The notes: generated by a model not told the origin, from the sequence alone. Numbered from the stretch's first letter, positions 35,883 to 49,383 are shown. The stretch is DNA of 64,000 nt from Aricia agestis (GCF_905147365.1 NC_056428.1:22226001-22290000), one strand, 5' to 3'. Made by a program: numbers and translations.

Positions 35883-36718
35883 AATACTATAGCAGATAGC
35901 ATCAACTCCAAAAGTGGGCTACACCAAACCCCAAGTTATCAGGGGTCCTCTGAATTAAGCACAAAATATTGAAGTTTTAATTATTATACTATACAAAAAT
36001 ACAAAATCTTTCTAGTCATAAATAAATAATAATTTACATCCTAGTCTTGCATTTTGTGGAACTTTCATAATTTCAGTTAGTTGCTAAACTAGGGTCTTAC
36101 AAGAGTTACCATTCTAAACTGGATGTTAAAAACACAAAACGCGGTACCCCATATGCGGTGCCACCTTTAAATGAAATACCATAAAAATCGATATTTGGTT
36201 ATAATCGATCGTGGGAATGGCAGACACAATAGATATTCAATTGCTATGGGGTACCCATATGCGGTGCCGCTTGGGGATTGATGGATTAATCAGATCACTT
36301 AGCTCTTAGATTATAGTTATTACACGTAATAAGAGCCTATAAATTGATCAGAGCAATCTAAACTTAAATTTAATTTAGATTTCACCATCTTAAGGAGTCT
36401 CCTTATTTTAATACCATCCTTACGTATGCTAGACACATTGGGTCAGCTAAGCTGGCTACTGGTAGCTGTATGTATGGATCATGGGCCACTGAGGCTGCCT
36501 TCCATCCCTTTTTCCAACAAAATTTTCCGTCTCTCGAAGTATCTCCTCACCAAATCCCATCTTAATCGATTCAGTCGTTTGAGCGTGAACAGGAAATAGG
36601 AAGACAAACTTTGGCATTTATGATAATATTAGTATTGGGATTTCCGGACACCATATCGTGATTGACAGTACATTCTTATATCAGAGAAATTGATTCCTAG
36701 ATGGCGAACCTACGACTA

Positions 36719-36753
36719 GAGACATAACCCGACCAAATGTCGGGTTATGTCTC
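36719..36753. repeat. hairpin, 14-15 bp arms
   Basis: AGACATAACCCGAC, five loop bases, then the exact complement. The flanks carry ACGACTAG and CGAGTCTC. Origin not identified. Confidence 0.6.
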
Positions 36754-37239
36754 GAGTCTCGACCGAATGACGCAGGCTCTCAAACTATCTATGAATCAAA
36801 TTCCTAGTATACCTTCGTATTAACCACCGTAAGTCATTCGACAATGGCAACAAAACAATTACGATGTTTCGTAAACAAAAATCTCAAATAACCCTTGATT
36901 TAGTCCAAAGAATACGCTTCGTGGAACTCAAACAATTAATATGTTGACAAATAACATTCCTGTTCATTACTACGCAGTTCGTCTGGCCATTCGTATGTGA
37001 CAATAATCTTACGGGGGCACAAAACATTCCGATCTTTGCGACTATGAATTATGATTTATGATACAAGCGACACAATCCATGCCACACCCACAACGGGTTA
37101 CTGGGGTATTTGACTGGAGTTTATCTATTCAACAGCGTTGTTATTATAATTGGTTATTTTTATATATTTTCACTAGGTCATAAGCCCTAGTGAAAATAAT
37201 ATTTTTAAAAACCTCCGAAACGGGGCACTAGTTTTTTAT

Positions 37240-37875
37240 TAGGCTACTTGACCTCATTTTTGTTCTTCATGATAATCGCTTCATAATCATTCATTATAGC
37301 AAAAAAAGCTAATATTTTAATATTTTACACAGCAGAAACCCATAAAAATGTTAATTGAAAAATATGCCTTATAAAATATGGCGCCGAAAACACTGTCCGC
37401 CATAGTGTGACGTCATACGTTTTGTATTTTAAGCTCTCTTTATTGAACATTTTTTTATATGCTAAATGTACGCGTCTAAAAGTGCCCAAAAATTATAAAA
37501 ATTTTGGAGAAAAGTTTTGGCCATTTCATTTCCCGTCTACAATAAATGGGGATAATTTATAAAACTGATGTTTTATTTGAATTATTCAAGAAAATATATT
37601 TTACAAATCTTTCTAGGCTTATTTTTATTATTTATGTACAAATAAACTTACATATAATGACTGAATGACGTCACATCCAATTCGGAAGTACCGCAAAAGC
37701 GTTTTCGTCAGTACAAATCCTATTTTCATAAAATCATATTTTCAATACGACTTTATTTTTCAATCATAAGCTTTTATTTGATGATAAGGGTGAAATACGG
37801 TTTCCTAGGCCAAGTTTTACTAGAAATATGTATTTGTTCAATGAAATTGAATTGAATTGGTAGTCAAGTAGCCTA
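37240..37875. mobile_element. TIR element, about 636 bp
   Basis: TAGGCTACTTGAC at 37240-37252 is mirrored by GTCAAGTAGCCTA at 37863-37875. The interior is AT-rich with no ORF of note. Confidence 0.5.
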
Positions 37876-37924
37876 TTAGGTGCTTCAAATACATTATACA
37901 ACCAACAGATTTCAATTATGTACC

Positions 37925-38375
37925 ATTTTTAGGGTTCCGACCCTATTACTAAGACTTCGTTGTCTGTCCGTCTGTCTGTCTCCAGGCTGTATCTCAAGAA
38001 CCGTTATAGCTAGACTTCTCAAATTTTCGCAGATTGTGTATAATATAAATATCTATTGCCGCTATAACAACAAATACTTACTGAAAACAAAATAAAATTA
38101 ATATTTAAGGGGGCTCCCATACAACAAACGTGATTTTTTCGGCCCTTTTTGCTCTATATTAATGATGGCAAGAGGTAGGCACTTGAATTTTTACACATTC
38201 TTTTGTTATATTATGTGTACTTACTTTAATAATTAATAAATATATAATAATAAAATAAAAAATTAAGGGGGCTCCCATACAAATAACACAATTTTTATTA
38301 GCCTATTTTTGCTCTGTATCTGTATGGAACCCTTCGTGCGCGAATCCGACTCGCACTTGGTCGATTTTTTAAACT
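37925..38375 (+). repeat. lepidopteran GGGTTCCG / CGCACTTGGTCG dispersed repeat
   Basis: AGGGTTCCGACCCTATTACT, GTCTGTCTCCAGGCTGTATC, GGGGGCTCCCATACAA (twice) and GAATCCGACTCGCACTTGG occur in order. Reverse or partial copies: 3598-3680, 41483-41600, 55640-56475 (split), 62575-62870 and 63835-63950. Confidence 0.65.
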
Positions 38376-40234
38376 TTGAATGCGAAGGTGAATTTTAAGT
38401 GTCTTCCAAAAAGTAGGTTTTATGTTCGACTAAAATATTTTTATTAACATTTGTAAGATCGTTAGATAAAGTAGTGGTTAGCACGACCTGCGATATCGTA
38501 GTCGCATCGTGGTCGCCATGGAGTCGCATCGGTTCATTGGAAGGCTATAATAGTACATTCATACACGTAGCCACACGTACGATGCAAATGAGTTTACAAT
38601 GTACTGACCTTAAATATTTGTAATCGCTTCGCCTTGGCAAGGACGAAATTGTTTGATTTATATTCAATACGCCATTCCTTCATACTTAGTGCAAATCTTA
38701 TGAATTTCAGGATACGAGCAAAATAATTATAGTGAGAGAAATATCTCTAATTTGTCTGTCTCTCTTGTCTTTTTAATAATAACACTTTTACATACGTCTT
38801 AAGCTTCTTTAAGCGTAAAGAAGTTAAGGCCCATTTTAGCTGTCTGCACGTCTATTTAAACTTCCAAGAAGGAATAGGAATAAAAGAGGTTATCATAATC
38901 TATACTATATAACATGTCGGCACTTTTATTTTATGTCTTTATGCCTTACCTACACAGTGCGGAATCGCGCGAGTCGCAACTCGCAAGAAACAAAGTTAGG
39001 TTACTCGTTTACTTTTCGTCTCCATAAGATTAAATTCAGTTAAAACTTATTTCGAAGTAGCAACCGCAATAAAACATTATCTACAACAAATTATTATTAA
39101 AGTTCAAATCCTTATCGCACTGCATTGGTTCGTGCTGTATTCGTGATATTTTTGCATTCGCGTATCAGTATTGTTGTAGGTCGCTTTCTGTCACATCATA
39201 ATATATCGCAATAAATAAGTAAAAGGTTATCGGAGTTTTGAAATAGCACCTCAGTACGTCTCGTTATGTGAACGTACCTATTTTCTCTACGCTTTAAGGT
39301 GGTGAAATCGTTGCAGTTATGCTGTTGAAAGGACTCTTTTGTTTTATAATTAGAAAACAATTTGTTCACTAGGGACGCCGGAGTCTTTAGCAGTACTACT
39401 CCCCTGCGGAGATGCCGTAGTTTACCGTTTTTAGAGCCTTATTAACTCATAATTTGGAAGTTACAAAATTATAATTAAAATACAGCAATAATCTTCAGTA
39501 TATGAACGTTCTTGTCATAGTTATTAATTTCCATTTTTTTGTTTTTTATACTCATGATATCAACTTCCAAAGTAATACCAATTTATTTAAATTCAAGCAT
39601 ACATTCAGTATCTCCCTATATTTACAAATTACGGTTATTTGAAACACACGCCAATAGATCGACAATTTAATTAACTACTTACTGGACGTTTGAATTTTTT
39701 TGGTCAATTTTGAACAAAGATAAGTAAAAAAAAAATTGGATTTTGGTGCGATCTCGGCAACGCGGCAAATGTATGGTCAAGGTCGTTTACTCAGGGGATG
39801 GCCTTAAGATTCTAGTGTTGTCTATTATTGTACTACTAAATTTTACTTTGTACTTGGAAACTTTGGATCCACTTTTGACAATCGCGATTAAAGTTGTCTT
39901 CTTTGTAATGTACATATTTTATGAGTATACTAGCGCAAGGTCCTACATTACAAATTTCCCCATTAAACTTTTGAATTATTATACTAGCTTGAATTTAAAG
40001 GCTGATTTGGATAGCTTGAAGATTTGTTCGTACTTTCGACGTTAAAAACTGCCCACATCAAAGAAGGAGCTTTCTTATATCTTTGTATCTTATTTTACGT
40101 ATGTGATAAAGCTTTATAATATGTTAATCTTCTGGGACACCATGACGGCCCACGGCCACGGGACACAATCCCGCTTAATCCCGGCCCACGGGCAGATTAC
40201 CCGCCTGATTACGCGCGATAAATTAACTAACATC

Positions 40235-40854
40235 TTAAGGTCCTGTATTCCCAGAAACGGACGATTTTCATGATTTAAAAGTGACAGTAGACACAAAAAT
40301 ATAGTAATTTAAATTCTGAAAAAAATATATGTGTTAGTTAAGGATCTAACACAGTGGAATTTATATTCCATTACACAATATCATGAACTTCACTCGATAG
40401 AAAAAAATCCCAAACTTACCTCTTCTTTTAACGAATTTTCCATTCTATGTCCAATAGCAGGCGCAAAGGTTCGGCTGGTACGCTTTCAGTCACACACTTT
40501 GCGCCTGCTATTTTATAGTTTTTTGATCGTCGTTTTTTTATACATCAATTAAATCGAGTCAAAAAAACGAATCGCCCTAGGTATATTCTTTGTCTTTAAT
40601 TCAGTGCAAAAATTATCTGAAAATTCCAAATAATTTGGACATAATATGGAAAATTCGTTAAAAGAAGAGGTAAGTTTGGGATTTTTTTCTATCGAGTGAA
40701 GTTCATGATATTGTGTAATGGAATATAAATTCCACTGTGTTAGATCCTCAACTAACACATATATTTTTTTCAGAATTTAAATTACTATATTTTTGTGTCT
40801 ACTGTCACTTTTAAATCTTGAAAATCGTCCGTTTCTGGGAATACAGGGCCTTAA
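40235..40854. mobile_element. TTAA-bounded near-palindromic element with nested hairpin
   Basis: TTAAGGTCCTGTATTCCC at the left and GGGAATACAGGGCCTTAA at the right, with complementary arms of about 215 bp. A second palindrome (AATAGCAGGCGCAAAG and its complement) lies nested at about 40453-40512. The ORFs 40331-40552 and 40549-40758 are mirror readings of the two arms, which explains their identical N-termini. Confidence 0.8.
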
Positions 40855-41482
40855 CTGCAGTGTGAACTCAAAGTTAATAGATTTTTAATAGTCTATGAAC
40901 TAATACGCAGTAGTCATGTATTCACCCTTAATAAATTACAATTCAATTTTGTATATATTATAATATTATATCATGCATTATTCTTTTCTATATTATTATT
41001 CAAGGTATTACAATCTATATAATATTATATTTATTATAATACATATTATTTTATAGTTTCGCTAAAACTTGAAAACGGCTATCGATTCGGCTGATTTTAG
41101 TCTTCGTATTCGTAGAAGTCTAGGGAAGGTTTATTTAGGAAGGCAGTGATACGAAGGTTTTTTTTACATAAGAAATATTTTTTTGTTGTCGCGTGTTAAT
41201 TATGCTTACTTTTTTCAGGTCATACTAAATTCCTCAATTTATAACGATTTGTTCTTCATTCGCAATGTTCTTCAATAGCACTTTCCCTTCAGTGTGGCCC
41301 TTGATGTTAGGCGTTAGCACTTATGGCTGCCAGATGTTGTACCCTTGTGGGATTCAGAGAAAACACTCAATATCATTAACATTCATGTTTATGCGGTCAG
41401 CGTCAGAAAAATATATTTAGGCCGAGTTTTTAAAACCATGCTATAGGTACAAGCTTATAAAAGCTGAAGAGTTTGTTTTTAG

Positions 41483-41600
41483 GTTTCCGTACCCCCCCAA
41501 AGGGTAAAAACGGGACCCTATTACTAAGACTTCGATGTCTGTCCGTCTGTCTGTGGGTCTCCAGGCTGTATCTCAAGAACGGCTATAAACTTTTTACGGC
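41483..41600 (+). repeat. fragment of the GGGTTCCG repeat
   Basis: GGGTAAAAACGGGACCCTAT, CTGTCCGTCTGTCTG and CCAGGCTGTATCTCAAGAAC, as in 37925-38010. Confidence 0.55.
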
Positions 41601-41809
41601 TGAAAACTTTTTACGAAAGAAGTATTGAATAGCTATGCAATATTTTGCTTGGCTCCTTTTACATTTCATGTTTTGGTGGGTTGTATATTATAATACATTA
41701 TACAGCCCAAACTGATAAAAAGTTGACTTTATTACGAGACATGCATCTCGTACGGCTGCACTCCATTCCAAAAGTCCAAATACCAAAAGTTTTCAATTCT
41801 GTGTTATAG

Positions 41810-42926
41810 GGTAAATGACTAGTAGATTGGATAGTACTAGTCATTGGAAAAAGCACAAAAACACCATATGTATTTATTAATGTTGCTTTAAAAACTGACT
41901 GTTTTTTTCTTTAAAAACAGGCGTTCTTTTACTTTAAAGCAACATTGATGAATATGGTGTTTTTGTGCTTTTTCCAATGACTGGTACTCTGCCGCGCAAT
42001 TCATAAACGCAGTAAGTACCACTTACTGCGTTTATGGTTGTTTTAGATATTCGAGATGCTGACGTTAAGAGGGCAACTAACCCCAAAAATCAAACATCGT
42101 CCTTCTCTCTTCACACTCACGCCCGTCTTTCATATGCCAGGCGTACGGCGTATAACGACGCGGATTTATCGCAAAATTAGTTTTTTCTCAATAACTCGAT
42201 AAATATACAACATTTTAAAAATCCGCTAGGTCGATCTCTCAATGATAAAGTTTTATACAATGTGTTAAAATATTAACTCAATTCAATGAACGGTTATAGC
42301 AATAAATGAAAAATTCGTGAAAATTAGATGCATTTTTGTGATTTTTTTCTATAGAGAAAATTTTAAGATATGTTTTTGCTCAGATCGAATTCTCGGAAAT
42401 ATAATGTAGTATCTAATTTTAGAAAATGAAACAATACGGGGCTTATTTTCAAGTATAAAAATGAATTATAAAATCGACAATTTAGGGTTTGTCGCCCCCT
42501 TAAGCTCTATAAGAATCAAAAACCAATTTCTTCCTATCGTTATTACAAAAGCCAAACCATATTAGCATAAATGCAGTAAAGAGCAGATTTAAGATATATG
42601 TACTCAGTATAACCGCAGTAAGAGTACTCAAAAACTTAATGTTACATGAAAACCCATGCTAACTGAATAAGCAACATAACAAATATGCAGTATGCGCCAA
42701 TTACATCATTCTTGTCATATTTCTAAAATTATTAATTTTGTCTTGCACATAGTATATACATGCAGTAAGGTCACTTAAGCACTAAAAATTTGTTTTCATA
42801 GTCTAAACAGATGACTAGTGCTTAACATTAATGCAGTACTTTACAATTATACTGCATACATATTAAGGTTCAGCGAAGTGTTGTTTTAACTACAACAGTA
42901 ACTGTCCAATCTACTAGTCATTTACC
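41810..42926. mobile_element. TIR element with nested elements and GCAGTAA iterons
   Basis: GGTAAATGACTAGTAGATTG at 41810 is mirrored at 42905-42926. Inside are a palindrome of about 155 bp at 41836-41990 (ATTGGAAAAAGCACAAAAAC arms), the hairpin AACGCAGTAAGT/ACTTACTGCGTT, a TTAA-bounded element (42065-42503), and repeated GCAGTAA/GCAGTAT words to about 42840. Confidence 0.55.
42065..42503. mobile_element. TTAA-bounded element nested in the 41810 element
   Basis: Starts TTAAGAGGGCAACTAACC and ends GTCGCCCCCTTAA. It shares blocks with 6452-6530 (left part) and with 48355-48430 and 48967-49022 (right part, split by another repeat). Confidence 0.6.
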
Positions 42927-43815
42927 TTAATAATATTATGTACTTACGTTTTAATTTTTTTTTTTAACAATTTTAAACTTCGATCATGCCATTCACCTTC
43001 GAGTTCGAACAAGCAAAAAAGCAATGAAATATTTAACTGACTTCCGAGGAGGTTTCTCAATTCAAATAACTTAAGAATCAGTAGGCACATTTCTACTATT
43101 TTGGACTGCGACTTATGTTAGAAATTGGAATTCTACTAATTTGTACGCCATTCAGTTCAAACAAGCAAAGAAGCAATATTTCTTGTATTAACAAAATTGG
43201 ATTCGTTCACTATTCAAATACTTATCTTTATTGCATTCTTAGAACTGGAGCGGTTCGATTAACATTCCTATTTAACGGTGGTTATTCGAGTTTCCTTTGA
43301 ACCGAATTTATTACAAGTCGGCTATTTGAGCAGGACATAATCTAAACGCGTCTTATGGCTTACATTATTTCAATTCAGTAATCCAATCCAGTAAATTGAA
43401 AATGTAAACGTGCACTGGAATTACATCGGTTCATTCCAGTGCAATCTAGTACCCATTTACATTAGTCCAGTAGCATCCAGCGATGGATTGGAATAATATA
43501 AATTATAAACCGGCCAATAAATTGTTTACGTGTAAAAACAGCATGCTTGATATTATGTGGAAGTATATTGTATGAATTGTACTGTGCTATTATAATGCTG
43601 ACATATTTAGTAAGTAGTTCTTAAGTAGTTTTTTGCAAAGTAGTAGTTTCTATAATAATTAGCGCGTTTAAACAAACTACATAACTACATTATTAGTAAA
43701 GATGTGACGTTATAAATCCAATCTCCTTGCATCCCTAATGCAAAGAATTCTATTTAAAATAGAAGTCGAAATAGAAGTAAAATAGTTCAACTATATTGTA
43801 TTAACGCAGAGTTAT

Positions 43816-44001
43816 GGCTGGTTTTATAGTTAAGCGTTTCGGCAGCGCCGTTGGAGCGCCGCGCGTTCGAAGATGTATGGGGGTAGTAGTTGCGTTTCTA
43901 AGTCGCGCGCTTGAGCAGCGCCGTTCGCCCGTATGTTCGTTACATCTTAGAACGCGCGCGCTCCAACGGCGCTGCCGAAACGCTTAACAATAAAACCAGC
44001 C
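43816..44001. mobile_element. GC-rich fold-back MITE, 186 bp
   Basis: GGCTGGTTTTATAGTTAAGC then GTTTCGGCAGCGCCGTTGG at the left, mirrored by CCAACGGCGCTGCCGAAACG and CTTAACAATAAAACCAGCC at the right. Confidence 0.75.
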
Positions 44002-45567
44002 TTAGTTTTCAGAACTGCGTTTAGTTAGAGACATACTAAAACCGAACAACGGTATACAAATTACAAACTTTGTATACCGTTTCCTCTCATTCTGTAAAAC
44101 GGTGATTTTATATCAACGACCTTCGAAAGCGCTCTGTTATTTTATATGCCCTATTCAGGTAGGTACCTACTGCCGATGATACACTTGCGAGTTGCGAGTA
44201 TTATTTTCTGTGGCTAGGTAGAACCTTGATTGCGTTCACGCTTCTTATAGATCTTCTACGTGAAAAAGGAAACTTATTTAACTCAAAATAATAGATGTCC
44301 CTAGTGATAGTAAAATCCATACTACATTATAAATATGAAAGTGTGTGACCTGTCTGTACTATAATTATTTTTAGTAGGGGAGGGGAGGGTGCTATTCGGG
44401 TAGTCACTCGAGCGTCCTGGATACCTAGTAGATTTTTTACATTAGGTGATACTGATAAAAAATAATAAGAGTCTTTTTTATTTTAGCGGTGGGTTCAGAA
44501 ACTGCAGCCATTTTAAAAGCTTTTATTTATCTTGCTCTGTATAATATGTATCATGTAAGTATGTTATGTTCGGGTGAAATTTTGAAAATCAATTTTGTAG
44601 TAGATATATTTAACCGATTGAGCTGAAATTTTGCATACGCGTTTAGTTGGGATGACTATGCACATCATCACTCTAAAACCAATATGGCCGACCGACCTGG
44701 CCAAAATAGTTATTTTCTATGCTGTATGCGGTCCTTCAATATGAATATAAAATGAAAGGGCTTTTTGAGAGTAATTCTAAAACGAATACAGTCAATGATA
44801 TTCTACTTATACAGATATGTTACGTCCATACTATTTTCCGGCTTAAATCTCTTCCGAACAATTTTCACGAAACAAACAAAAGATACGAAAAACCATTTAC
44901 ATAAAAGAGACAGTTCTATTTTTAAACGTCGAATCGTATCGCTGTCTCTTTCTTCGCCTGAGCTATGACGAAAATTCGATTTTTTCCAGATTGTTCGAAA
45001 AAATAATAATTGAAAATGTAAATAATCGAGGTATTTGTTGCAATCAAAACATGTGGTAAGAGATTCCATGTGTTTTGTTTACTTTCGAGTCGTAATTGGT
45101 ACATTTTCGATACACGCACGACGTTATTTTCAATTTATTTAGGTAAGGCACGTTCGTGACTGCGCTCGATGCAGACTAAACAACAGACGGCCCAATTGGG
45201 CCGTATTTGAATCTTCACAACGCGCGCGGTAGTAACATATCTGCTCTGAGTTTTTCATCATTGAATTCAGTAATGTCATTCTACATCCAATATGGCGATA
45301 GGCGGCTCATCCAATAAGTATTTATGTATTTTAATGCACTTCTGCAATATGGGTATCAAATGAAAAGGCTCATTGAGAGTAACTTGAAAATGTATGTAAT
45401 TAATATAGACACGGTTTTTTCACAAGTACGAATTCATAAGGACTTAAGTAAATCAGATTTTAACAAATCCTAGAAACAAAACAAACTACAATCAAGCAGA
45501 CTAAGAAATCTAGCCGGAGATAATTAAAAACAAAAAATAAATTATATGCAAACAACTTAAAAAAAAA

Positions 45568-45870
45568 GCTTTTTTTATGAAATAAGGGGTAAACAAGCAA
45601 ACGGGTCACCTGATGGAAAGCAACTTCCGTCGCCCATGGACACTCGCAGCATCAGAAGAGCTGCAGGTGCGTTGCCGGCCTTAAGAGGGAATAGGGTAAT
45701 AGGGGAGGGTGGGGATGGGATCCCTGGATAGGGAAGGGAATTGGACCTCCGGTAAACTCACTCACTCGGCAAAACACAGCGCAAGCGCTGTTTCACGCCG
45801 GTTTTCTGTGAGAACGTGGTATTTCTCCAGTCGAGCCGGCCCATTCGTGCCGAAACATGGCTCTCCCACG
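45568..45870 (-). mobile_element. SINE with LINE-like tail, copy 2
   Basis: Same organisation as 10173-10508: tail complement GGGTCACCTGATGGAAAGC, middle AACACAGCGCAAGCGCTG, head complement CATGGCTCTCCCACG. Confidence 0.75.
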
Positions 45871-46101
45871 TTTAAATACTCTAAAATAAATTTCTCCTCA
45901 AAATTCTAACTATTAAGTTATAACTTTATAATGTATAATAAAAGTGCGAGTATTTTTCCCATAGCTCCTAAACTAGAAAGTTCAATGACCCCTGGTGCCA
46001 CCTTAAATTGCCCTGGGCCTTGACTATAGCTCGTGTATCCCAGTCTTTACCAATTACATTTCCCGTAGTTAATGTAAGTAACGGTATATTATACTCTATA
46101 G

Positions 46102-46885
46102 CAGTGTTTTTCAACCTTTTTTATGATGCGATAGTCAGGGATCCCTAGAACAATTTTTTTAAATTACTATCAAGCTAATTTTTTGTGAGTACCTTCATTT
46201 TGAGACCATCATTTTCCTTTTTGCCTTTACGTAATTATACCCCTGTAAAACCGCCATACTGGTACAAATGACCAAGAATTTTGTGTCAGTATCTCCAGGC
46301 CTAGCTCGTTTGGCTTCACCCTAAAACGTAATTGTAACCAACTGATTTTTTGCATGTTGATAGGTTAATAGTTACTAGAGATCGCCCAATGGTCGAAATT
46401 CGACCTTAGTTTCAACGATATAATATTTAGAACTACTACCTATTTTTTGTAAAGAAATATTGACTTTATCATATTTTTTTTCAACTCTTGTCTCTGGGAC
46501 TCAGCTGATCTCAGGCTGGCCGTGTAAGCATTGTCTAATAGTATCTAAGATTCAATAAAAAATTCATGCACCTACGTTTCCTCATTTTTCGTAAAAAGGG
46601 TTACAAAGTTTTTCGTTCGCGTATTAATATTATGATAATATAATTTAAGAGTAACATTGTCCTACAAATAGAACAATCCATGTTTGGGACCATCAAATCA
46701 AAGTATGGAATCCTTTCTATCTCAGTTAGCTACCACTTTCGAGACTTTTCGCTGATAAAATGGTTGTTCGTTTTACTCAATAAAAATAGCCTGATAGTAA
46801 TAAAAAAATTATAATATTTCTCTCGAGTCTCAATTCTCAACCCCAGAAGCTTGAGAAGGAGAAGACCTCAGGTTGAAAAACACTA
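46102..46885. mobile_element. hAT-type MITE with 8-bp target duplication
   Basis: Starts CAGTGTTTTTCAACC and ends GGTTGAAAAACACTA. CTCTATAG lies immediately outside on both sides (46094-46101 and 46886-46893). A dispersed repeat is inserted at 46375-46640. Noncoding. Confidence 0.8.
46375..46640 (+). repeat. TAGAGATCGCCCAATGG dispersed repeat
   Basis: Begins TAGAGATCGCCCAATGGTC with the palindrome GGTCGAAATTCGACC, contains CTGGCCGTGTAAGCATTG, and ends near TCGCGTATTAATATTATGAT. Other copies: 48448-48966 (plus), 55775-56285 (minus), 63428-63530 (partial). Confidence 0.65.
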
Positions 46886-46893
46886 CTCTATAG

Positions 46894-47450
46894 CAGAGGT
46901 TTCCAAATTTTTTTTCTCATACACCACTTTAAACATTTTGCTGGATCCATTTGTTTCCAACACTTCATTATAAGGAATCAATAAGCTTTCACTTCAGAGT
47001 GGTAAAAACTATACGCATTTTATATTTTCTTGTTTTGTAGCTATTTAACACAAAAATTACACACTTTTACTTATGTTGTTATATCGTAGTATAATCAATT
47101 TAACATCAAAACTAAAATAACCACTTCAAAATTTAAATTTCTACAATGGTAACCTGACATAAAAGTTATTATTGTAATGGGAGGGATATACTAGGTGAAT
47201 TGACAGAAAATTATATCAATATTTGGCTTGAGTTTACTTAATTATAACCTTAAATCTCCTTGCTCTGTCTGGCAGACAATATTATATTAATCTGTTAATA
47301 TAATATTGTCTGCCTATATTCATAGGAGAAGTCAAGACGGGTCACCAAATTTGTGTCGTGGACCCCCATTTTTCTTCCACGCAAGCGTAGACCCCTGTCG
47401 GGCTCCCGTGGACCCCTGGGGGTCCACCTGGACCACATTGGGAATCAATG
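46894..47450. mobile_element. second hAT-type MITE, abutting the first
   Basis: Starts CAGAGGTTTCCAAA directly after the octamer CTCTATAG and ends GGTCCACCTGGACCACATTG then GGAATCAATG. The right flank GTCTATAC matches the left octamer at 6 of 8 bases. The end sequence resembles common hAT MITE ends of the CAGTGGTTCCCAAAGTGGTC type. An inner hairpin (GGCAGACAATATTATATTAA and complement) is at about 47270-47315. Confidence 0.65.
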
Positions 47451-47931
47451 GTCTATACTCTATAGTATCCGGCCTTAACGGCACACGTCTATAAAATTGG
47501 AAAGTATATTATTAGACGTCATTAACTAATCTAGAGCATAAAATGTGATCTATATCGCCATCCTCACAAGTTTTCCAATAAAATGAACATAGTACTGAAT
47601 CTGATTAATGGCAGTTCTAGATAGTTGTCGAAATTATCTTTGGTTGTTTTCGCGTTCGTGTTTTTCGTAGCTGTTTTGAATTATAAATGAACGAATGTAA
47701 ATAAATGTACTTTTAACTCGTCAGCTAAAGGCGCAAAATTTCAAAAGTACCTGCGTACTAGTTAGTAGTATTTACTATCTTCATAGGTTTTAATGTGATT
47801 CTAGATCAAAACCTTTCATAGGTTTGGTAAAATTGAACCTTAAAAAATATCCACAGCCGAACTTATTATAACCTCCTCCTTTTTTGGAAGTCGGTTAAAA
47901 ACCGAATTACAGTAAGAATCACTAATACCAC

Positions 47932-48048
<117 letters not shown>

Positions 48049-48354
48049 TCGGTACCTGGCCGGTTCAGTTCTGCGGGGCTAAAATGGTAACGTTTTGCAA
48101 TTCCTCCAGAAAATGAATTGTCAAAACTGTTAAACTGACAAATGTCAAATTAGTACAAATTGTGCAAATTACTGGGCTGGTATCGACTTCAAACGAATGA
48201 AAATTGAGTACGGAATTGGTTGTCAAGGTTAAGTCGAATTTCGAAAAAGGCACTGAAGAATAATAATTATTATTTCATACTTTTTAGATCATATTTTTAA
48301 GAATATTGTTTTTACCTTGGAAGTCGGTTTCAATTTTTTGTCAAAAAATAATAA

Positions 48355-49022
48355 TTCGTGTTTTTGCTAAGATCTAATTCTTGGAAATATAATGTAGTAC
48401 TTATCTAATTTTAGAAAATGACAACTCAGGGCTTATTTTAAAGTACTAGAGATCGCCCAATGGTCGAAATTCGACCTTAGTTTCAATGACATTAGGACTA
48501 AGTTACCTTAGATATTTTGAAAAAAAATATTGACTTTATCATAATATATTTTTTTCAACTCTTGTCCCCCAGGACAAGAGTTGAAAAAAATATATGACTC
48601 CCAAGTCATCTGATCTCAGACTGGCCGTGTAAGCATTGTCTAATAGTATCTAAGATGCAATAAAAAAAAACTATGATCCATTTTCAATTTGTCAACTTGC
48701 GTTGTCAAGACCATAAATAAAAGAGTATAATTCGTATGTATAGGTTTGTCACTCAAAAATCTGTCATCTTCTTAAGTGTGCGTGGTGTAGTGTGTGAAAT
48801 ATTTTATTTGTTAAAAAATGTATGATAAAAATCATAATTTCAAAATAATATTAGCTCGATGCACTCCTTCACCATATAAACTATAACTGTGCAAAATTTC
48901 ATTCACCTACGTTTCCCCATTTTTCGTCAAAAGGGATACAAAGTTTTTGGCTCACGTATTAATATATAGATAGATAAAAATGAATTATAAATTCGTAAAT
49001 TTTGGGTAAGTCGCCCCCTTAA
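48355..49022 (+). repeat. TTAA-family fragment split by the TAGAGATCGCCC repeat
   Basis: 48355-48447 and 48967-49022 match consecutive parts of 42376-42503; the repeat copy 48448-48966 sits between them. Within that copy a hairpin at about 48550-48590 (TTTTTTTCAACTCTTGTCC and complement) is an extra inversion. Confidence 0.55.
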
Positions 49023-49383
49023 TAAATAAATAAGCTTCATTAAAGTAGAATCGGTTTAACTACACGTGCCCTCTTACAAGGTTGGGGTGCATTTAAATAA
49101 TCAAGAATGCAGTTTACTCCCCGACAGGAAGATAAAAAACTCGAACCGAACACAATAAGAACAAAATGTTTATCGCTACAGATTTGGGCCGAGCCAGTTT
49201 GGACGAGGTGTATTTTAACTTTACAATTGTTGCTTAGTTTACTTGATTAATGGTATTTTTTTTAAGTTTTGTAGTAATGTGGTGACTTTTGAGCCACGCG
49301 AATGTTTACGATAATTTAACATGGTTTTGTTCAAAACGCTAGTAGCATAAGATATGTACGTATGTATTAAATTATGGAAGTTT

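Noticed and set aside
39743..40045. 100-codon plus-strand ORF with two hydrophobic stretches
   Set aside because: No recognisable family, no splice or start context support, and it lies in AT-rich intron next to repeats. Chance hydrophobicity is expected from T-rich codons.
40331..40758. Two ORFs with the same N-terminal sequence on opposite strands
   Set aside because: They are readings of the two arms of one palindrome (40235-40854), not paralogous genes.
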